From the NCBI GenBank assembly GCA_028871235.1, contig JAGWNO010000063.1:1-10782 (forward strand): a DNA stretch of 10,782 nt, written 5' to 3'. A program made the translations under genes and the position numbers. Below, one piece after another: positions 7,498 to 10,782 of this stretch; the stretch's first letter is position 1; the number at the start of each line of letters is the position of its first letter. The DNA comes from Gammaproteobacteria bacterium. GTDB lineage: Bacteria > Pseudomonadota > Gammaproteobacteria > Natronospirales > REEB76. The notes beneath the pieces were generated by a model. That model was not told where the DNA came from, made no database searches, and was given only the letters and a program-made list of their open reading frames with translations.

Positions 7498-7878
7498 TCA
7501 GCCTCCGAACGCGGCGCGCAGCACCACGAATATGCCGGTCGCCGCGCACAGGATGCCCGCGAAGCGGATAAGCATCAGCATGCTCATCTTGAGCCATGTA
7601 TCGTGCACATAATCCTCGATGACCACCTGCAGACCCAGGCAGGCGTGATAGAACGTGCTGCCCACCAGCAGCACCAGCAACACCGCCACCCAGGGTGTGT
7701 GCAGCCAATGACTGACCGCCGGATAACCGGCGCGCGTCATGTGCAGCATGGAAACAGTGAACCACAGGGTCAGCGGGATGAGCGCCACGGCCGAGATGCG
7801 CTGTGCCATCCAGTGACCTGTGCCCTCATTGGCGGAGCCCAGGCCGCGGGCGCGGCCGAGTGGGTTGCGGAAGCTCAT
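7498..7878 (-). CDS. sdhD: Succinate dehydrogenase membrane anchor subunit (cytochrome b556, small)
   Basis: 126 residues with three membrane helices, at about 27-47, 62-84 and 100-121. H78 in the second helix aligns with the E. coli heme b ligand H71, and D89-Y90 align with E. coli D82-Y83, where the Tyr helps bind ubiquinone. The 'W-x-x-QRISA' segment before helix 1 is also typical. It anchors SdhAB to the inner membrane together with SdhC. ATG 7878 overlaps the sdhC stop (ATGA, 7875-7878) and has a strong AGGAGG at 7890-7885, 6 nt upstream. The assignment is firm because of motif, length and operon position. Confidence 0.95.
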   Translation of the reverse strand: MSFRNPLGRARGLGSANEGTGHWMAQRISAVALIPLTLWFTVSMLHMTRAGYPAVSHWLHTPWVAVLLVLLVGSTFYHACLGLQVVIEDYVHDTWLKMSMLMLIRFAGILCAATGIFVVLRAAFGG

Positions 7879-8270
7879 GGACCACCTCCTGAGGCGTAGG
7901 CAAGCACAATGGCGAGGATTGTCAGGGCAGTGGCGATGACCCATACCGTGTAGCCGGAAACATACAGCGTCTTGATCTCAAAACCCAGGCCGGCGTCCCA
8001 GAATAGATGACGAACACCGTTGCACAGATGATAAAAGAGGCAGAACACCCAGACCCACAGAAGCATCTGGCCGATCCAGCTGCCGAAGAGCAGTTGCGCC
8101 GTGGCATAGGCGTCGGGCCCCAGGGCGGCGGCAATCAGCCAGTAGACCAGGGCCAGTGCACCCAGGGACAGCCAGATGCCCGTCGCCCGGTGCACGATGG
8201 ACATGGTCATGGTGATCTGCCACCGGTAGATGCCCAAGTGCGGTGACAGGGGCCGGTTTTCGGTCGCCAT
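7875..8270 (-). CDS. sdhC: Succinate dehydrogenase cytochrome b556 subunit
   Basis: 131 residues. It opens with RPLSPHLGIYRWQ and SIVHRATG, the family signature: S24, H27 and R28 align with E. coli S27, H30 and R31 at the quinone site. The second signature, YHLCNGVRHLFWD (80-92), holds H81, the expected heme b ligand (E. coli H84). Three membrane helices are visible at about 31-50, 66-86 and 106-126. With SdhD it binds heme b and passes electrons to ubiquinone. ATG 8270 has GAGGT at 8282-8278, 7 nt upstream, and lies 45 nt after the stop of the SDHAF4-like gene. The 'RPLSPHL' type of opening resembles the mitochondrial and alphaproteobacterial form more than the E. coli form. Confidence 0.97.
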   Translation of the reverse strand: MATENRPLSPHLGIYRWQITMTMSIVHRATGIWLSLGALALVYWLIAAALGPDAYATAQLLFGSWIGQMLLWVWVFCLFYHLCNGVRHLFWDAGLGFEIKTLYVSGYTVWVIATALTILAIVLAYASGGGP

Positions 8271-8315
8271 GGCTGTTACCTCACAGACGGTACGGTGGTT
8301 GCCGGAATCGGAGTG

Positions 8316-8498
8316 TTAAAAGTCAATGCAGCGCCCCCCTTTCTCCCAATCGCCATACCGGGTCGGCTCGGGACCTTTTGGTCCGCCGATTTCCCGCAGC
8401 ATCGTCGCTGGCGGGGGTATGGCTGCAGGCGGAGCCGGTGGCGGCGTGGATGGCGGAGTCTGGTCTTGCTGTTCGGACATGGACTTGTTAATTGACAT
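8316..8498 (-). CDS. DUF1674 / SDHAF4-like succinate dehydrogenase assembly factor
   Basis: 60 residues. The last 27 (34-60) hold the DUF1674 signature: EIGGPKGPEPTRYGDWEK followed by GGRCIDF, nearly the same as the C-terminus of mitochondrial SDHAF4 (GGPxGPEPTRYGDWExxGRCxDF). In eukaryotes SDHAF4 binds flavinylated SDHA, limits oxidant production and helps SDHA join SDHB. The N-terminal half is a disordered-looking proline-rich tail (about 14-31) of unknown role. ATG 8498 and ATG 8480 are both in frame (the latter begins MSEQQDQTPP); neither has a clear Shine-Dalgarno. Placement as first gene of the sdh operon, 45 nt before sdhC, supports the function. The role in bacteria is inferred from homology and context. 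Confidence 0.88.
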   Translation of the reverse strand: MSINKSMSEQQDQTPPSTPPPAPPAAIPPPATMLREIGGPKGPEPTRYGDWEKGGRCIDF

Positions 8499-8507
8499 GC
8501 CGGCGGC

Positions 8508-8513
8508 ATTTTA
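8508..8513 (-). promoter_or_regulatory. Possible -10 element for the SDHAF4-sdhCDAB-sdhE-ygfX operon
   Basis: TAAAAT on the minus strand (8513-8508) matches the -10 consensus at 5 of 6 bases, but no good -35 lies 16-18 nt upstream. Transcription from it would start near 8501, which would favour ATG 8480 over ATG 8498 as start of the first gene. An activator-dependent promoter is possible. The call is weak. Confidence 0.25.
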
Positions 8514-8526
8514 CACCCAAAGCCCG

Positions 8527-8547
8527 CAGCATGTACGCAACATGCTG
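8527..8547. promoter_or_regulatory. Perfect 21-bp dyad between sdh operon and ygfZ, candidate operator
   Basis: CAGCATGT (8527-8534) and its exact complement ACATGCTG (8540-8547) are separated by 5 nt. A further CAGCAT half-site follows at 8549-8554. The dyad covers the first three bases of the ygfZ -35 hexamer and lies 14 bp upstream of the possible sdh -10, so a bound dimer could affect both divergent promoters. I do not recognise it as a Fur, FNR/CRP, LexA or IscR site. An operator role is inferred. Confidence 0.45.
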
Positions 8548-8573
8548 ACAGCATCGCCGTACGCCCCTATCAT
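8545..8573 (+). promoter_or_regulatory. Predicted sigma-70 promoter for ygfZ
   Basis: CTGACA (8545-8550) and TATCAT (8568-8573) each match consensus at 5 of 6 bases and are separated by the optimal 17 nt. Transcription would start near 8580, about 20 nt before ATG 8601. Confidence 0.6.
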
Positions 8574-8578
8574 TAGCC

Positions 8579-8597
8579 GGCATCCCAACGGGATACC
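8579..8597 (+). promoter_or_regulatory. Inverted repeat in the ygfZ leader
   Basis: ATCCC (8582-8586) and GGGAT (8590-8594) pair around a 3-nt loop, and GG/CC at 8579-8580 and 8596-8597 extend the stem past one mismatch. The right arm contains the only Shine-Dalgarno-like sequence (GGGA, 8590-8593) before ATG 8601. A hairpin here could mask the ribosome site, but the stem is short. Confidence 0.3.
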
Positions 8598-8600
8598 CGC

Positions 8601-9611
8601 ATGCACGCAAGCTGGCTCAATTTCATGCAACGGCACGGCGCACGATTCAGCGCCGATGGCGTCACCCATTACGGTGATCCCGCTGCTGAGCTGCGGGCCG
8701 CGGAACACGGCACGCTGCTCGCCGATCTGTCGCAGGAGGGGCTTATCCGGGTGGATGGCGAGGATGCCCGCGCATTCCTCCAGGGACAGCTCAGTACTGA
8801 CCTGCTGGCCTTGACGCCCCTCAGCAGCCAGCTGAGTTCCTGGAACAACGCCAAGGGGCGGGTGGTAACACTACTGCGGCTGTCCGAGCGTGATGGCGCT
8901 ATCTATATGACATTGCCACAGGCGCTCGCGACTCGGGTACTGAAGCGGCTCGCCATGTATGTGTTGCGCTCCAAGGCAAGCCTCACCGACGTCAGTGACA
9001 CTCTGGCGCACTTCGGTGTCGCAGGCCGCAACGCGCCTGATTTACTTGCTGCCTGCGATTGGCCTGCGCCGGCTGGAGTAAACGCCGTCGCGGTCAAAGA
9101 CGGCGTGACTCTCATCCGGCTGCATGGCGACATACCCCGCTTTGTTCTCCAGGGTGAGCCCGACAAACTGATATCGCTCTGGCATGTTCTTGAGGGAAAA
9201 GGCGCACACCCGGCTGGCAATGGCCCTTGGGCGCTGCTCAGGATCCTTGCCCGTGAACCCGTGGTGCATCCCGAAACCTCGGAACATTTCGTGGCGCAGA
9301 TGCTGGGGCTGGAAGAACTGGGCGCGATCGACTTCAAGAAAGGCTGCTACATCGGCCAGGAAGTCATCGCCCGCGCCCACTACCGCGGAGCCGTGAAACG
9401 TCACCTGAACCGGGCCAGTTGCGCATCAAGCCAGCCCATTCCACCCGGCACGCCGCTATATGCCAATGGAACGGAACAGGCAGCAGGCGAGGTTGTGGAC
9501 GCCCGCCAGGATTCGAATGGAATAATCCAAATGCTGATCGTCATCCAGGATGAATATCGAACAGCTCCGCTGAGTCTGCCGACCGCAACTGCGATTACTC
9601 TCATCGGGTAA
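8601..9611 (+). CDS. ygfZ: YgfZ/GcvT-family folate-binding protein for Fe-S cluster maintenance (IBA57 homologue)
   Basis: 336 residues (E. coli 326). The family signature K-G-C-Y-I-G-Q-E is at 247-254, with the key cysteine at C249, followed by RAHYRGAVKR. The N-terminal part has the GcvT-like fold expected to bind tetrahydrofolate, with the LIRVDGEDARAFLQGQLSTDL segment at 48-68. In E. coli, YgfZ is needed for full activity of several Fe-S enzymes, including succinate dehydrogenase and the MiaB-type radical-SAM enzymes. ATG 8601 is the natural start, with a weak GGGA site 7 nt upstream and a good promoter. It diverges from the sdh operon across 102 bp and converges on the methyltransferase gene. 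No truncation or missing motif is seen. Confidence 0.94.
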   Translation: MHASWLNFMQRHGARFSADGVTHYGDPAAELRAAEHGTLLADLSQEGLIRVDGEDARAFLQGQLSTDLLALTPLSSQLSSWNNAKGRVVTLLRLSERDGAIYMTLPQALATRVLKRLAMYVLRSKASLTDVSDTLAHFGVAGRNAPDLLAACDWPAPAGVNAVAVKDGVTLIRLHGDIPRFVLQGEPDKLISLWHVLEGKGAHPAGNGPWALLRILAREPVVHPETSEHFVAQMLGLEELGAIDFKKGCYIGQEVIARAHYRGAVKRHLNRASCASSQPIPPGTPLYANGTEQAAGEVVDARQDSNGIIQMLIVIQDEYRTAPLSLPTATAITLIG

Positions 9612-9615
9612 GTGA

Positions 9616-9698
9616 GGCATCGCGGGGAGTACCGGTGCTCCCACGGGACGATCCCCGGCAATGCGGGGGCGGCCAGGTACCGTGGGAGGCGGGATGCC
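9616..9698. repeat. Nested inverted repeats in the convergent gap between ygfZ and the methyltransferase gene
   Basis: The 115-bp gap (9612-9726) holds several pairing arms: GGCATC (9616-9621) with GATGCC (9693-9698); CTCCCACGG (9638-9646) with CCGTGGGAG (9680-9688), a perfect 9-bp pair; and CCCCG (9653-9657) with CGGGG (9664-9668) inside the loop. A competing hairpin pairs GGGAG (9625-9629) with CTCCC (9638-9642), extended inward by T.G and A-T. There is no T-tract on either strand, so it is not a classical intrinsic terminator. It may stabilise 3' ends, stop transcription in another way, or be a repetitive palindromic element. Confidence 0.5.
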
Positions 9699-9726
9699 GA
9701 AAGCAGCCCGGCGGCGGTTGATCCAA

Positions 9727-10782
9727 TCAGCCTGTCAGGCGCCCCATGACCAACGCGTAAAAACCATCCGTGCCATGACGATGGGGCAAAAGCTTCAGGG
9801 CGCCATCCTCGCCATAGGCATCCAGGATATCCACGCCTTGCCGCTCAAGGATGGCAGCAGCAGGGACCGCCTGGAAAGCAGGATGCGCCGCCAGGAAAGC
9901 TGAAGTGACACCTGAATTCTCTTCATCCAGCAAACTGCAGGTCGCATAGACAAGACGCCCGCCTGGTTTCACCAGCCTTGAGGCAGCGGTGAGAATGCGG
10001 CTCTGCAGGGGCGCCAATTCCGCGAGATCGATGTCCCTCCACTTGATGTCCGGATTGCGGCGCAGCGTGCCCGTGCCGGAACATGGCGCATCCACCAGCA
10101 CCGCATCGGCTATGCCCGCTAACTGCCTGAGCGCCGGATCATGTTCATCGCGGATTATGCGGCGTTGCACGCTATCCACGCCGGCCCGCACCAGCCGCGG
10201 TTTGATACGGTCAAGCCGCTTGCGTGATACATCGAAGGCATAGACCACGCCGGTATTGCCCATCATGGCTGCCATCTGCAGGGTCTTGCCGCCGGCGCCG
10301 GCACAGAAATCCACGATCTTCTCTTTCGGCTTGGCATCCGCCAATAAACCGATAAGCTGGCTGCCCTCGTCCTGGAGTTCAAAAAGTCCGGAACGAAACG
10401 CCTGACTGGTGAACAGCGGGCCACGCCGGTCGCACCGCAGACCGCAGGGTGAATACGGAGTGGACGTCAGCTCGTAGCCTTCTTCCCTGAGCTGTGCCTG
10501 TAAGGTTTCACGGCTGGTTTTCAGTGAATTTAGACGGATATCCACCGGTGCCGGTTGGTTCAGCGCCTGCGCCAGCTTCAGGGTTTCCTCCTCACCGTAT
10601 TGCCTGACGAGGCTCTCTGCCAGCCAGTCCGGCAGATTCGCGCGCACCGCCAGCGGAAACTCGAACAGATCACGGGCGCGGATCCGTTCCACCAGCGCCA
10701 CCGCCTCTCCATTGAAACCGGCTTCCCTCAGCGCCCTGGCACTCCAGCCGCCGTATTTCAGCAGCCAGGCAGCCGCCAGCCA
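9727..10782 (-). CDS. RsmB/NOP/NSUN-family SAM-dependent RNA (cytosine-5) methyltransferase, N-terminus cut by window edge
   Basis: The frame is open from base 10782 to the TGA at 9729-9727, giving 351 visible residues; the true start lies outside the window, so the GTG at 10701 should not be taken as the start. A linker/RNA-binding region comes first (P-D-W-L-x-x-x-L-V-R-Q-Y-G, then P-V-D-I-R-L-N). The Rossmann methyltransferase core follows, with SAM motif DFCAGAGGKT (visible residues 158-167), motif IV DAPCSGTGTLRRNPD (cysteine at 234) and motif VI YATCS with the catalytic cysteine at 282. These two cysteines are the mark of RNA m5C methyltransferases. RsmB itself modifies C967 of 16S rRNA, but the substrate cannot be assigned here. 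The C-terminus, ending DGFYALVMGRL, is intact. Confidence 0.9.
   Translation of the reverse strand, partial: WLAAAWLLKYGGWSARALREAGFNGEAVALVERIRARDLFEFPLAVRANLPDWLAESLVRQYGEEETLKLAQALNQPAPVDIRLNSLKTSRETLQAQLREEGYELTSTPYSPCGLRCDRRGPLFTSQAFRSGLFELQDEGSQLIGLLADAKPKEKIVDFCAGAGGKTLQMAAMMGNTGVVYAFDVSRKRLDRIKPRLVRAGVDSVQRRIIRDEHDPALRQLAGIADAVLVDAPCSGTGTLRRNPDIKWRDIDLAELAPLQSRILTAASRLVKPGGRLVYATCSLLDEENSGVTSAFLAAHPAFQAVPAAAILERQGVDILDAYGEDGALKLLPHRHGTDGFYALVMGRLTG

Noticed and set aside
5639..7612. Two long plus-strand open frames (348 and 284 codons) antisense to sdhA and sdhB
   Set aside because: They mirror strongly conserved sdhA/sdhB codons, have no recognisable domain, and are typical artefacts of GC-rich coding DNA.
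5705..7765. sdhA extended upstream to 7765 (686 codons)
   Set aside because: The added part overlaps sdhD in another frame and is not SdhA-like; ATG 7492 with GGAGG upstream fits the family start.
8492..8497. Perfect TTGACA -35 hexamer on the plus strand near ygfZ
   Set aside because: No -10 is found 16-18 nt downstream; the CTGACA-17-TATCAT pair further on is a far better promoter.
1..10782. Mobile element, CRISPR array, tRNA or rRNA gene, toxin-antitoxin or phage-defence system
   Set aside because: All space is filled by recognised housekeeping genes; no transposase, integrase, regular repeat array or RNA-gene signature was seen. YgfX has been called toxin-like, but here it sits with SdhE in the sdh operon.

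Overview
The window looks like ordinary core chromosome from a GC-rich (roughly 60 percent by eye) gammaproteobacterium. The clues are the divergent nadB / rpoE-rseA-rseB arrangement, the sdhCDAB operon with sdhE, and ygfX, ygfZ and an RsmB-like RNA methyltransferase. The gene mixture suggests a Chromatiales- or Xanthomonadales-like lineage rather than an enteric, but this is inference. I see no mobile elements, tRNA or rRNA genes or CRISPR arrays, and no clear pseudogenes.

Left part (1-2584): the minus-strand envelope-stress operon rpoE-rseA-rseB, followed by the start of a DegP/MucD-type periplasmic protease that runs off the left edge. RpoE is the extracytoplasmic sigma factor, RseA its membrane-bound anti-sigma, RseB the periplasmic sensor that protects RseA, and DegP/MucD a protease/chaperone for misfolded envelope proteins. 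A sigma-E-like promoter lies directly against the rpoE start codon, which would fit autoregulation. nadB (L-aspartate oxidase, NAD synthesis) diverges from it.

Centre (4233-8498): one tight minus-strand operon. In transcription order it is a SDHAF4/DUF1674 assembly factor, sdhC, sdhD, sdhA, sdhB, sdhE, ygfX. It encodes complex II together with the bacterial counterparts of two eukaryotic complex II assembly factors (SDHAF4 and SDHAF2). Genes overlap or lie within 45 nt of each other, suggesting translational coupling. The operon converges on nadB with only 7 bp between the stop codons.

Right part (8499-10782): ygfZ, a folate-binding Fe-S cluster maintenance protein, diverges from the sdh operon. 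The 102-bp gap carries a good sigma-70 promoter for ygfZ and a perfect 21-bp dyad that could be a shared operator. After ygfZ comes a 115-bp convergent gap with nested inverted repeats, then a minus-strand RsmB/NOP-family RNA methyltransferase cut by the right edge.

No wholly new system is evident. The most interesting material is the complex II biogenesis island (SDHAF4 + SdhE + YgfX + YgfZ around sdhCDAB), the dyad in its control region, and the almost leaderless geometry of the predicted rpoE promoter.
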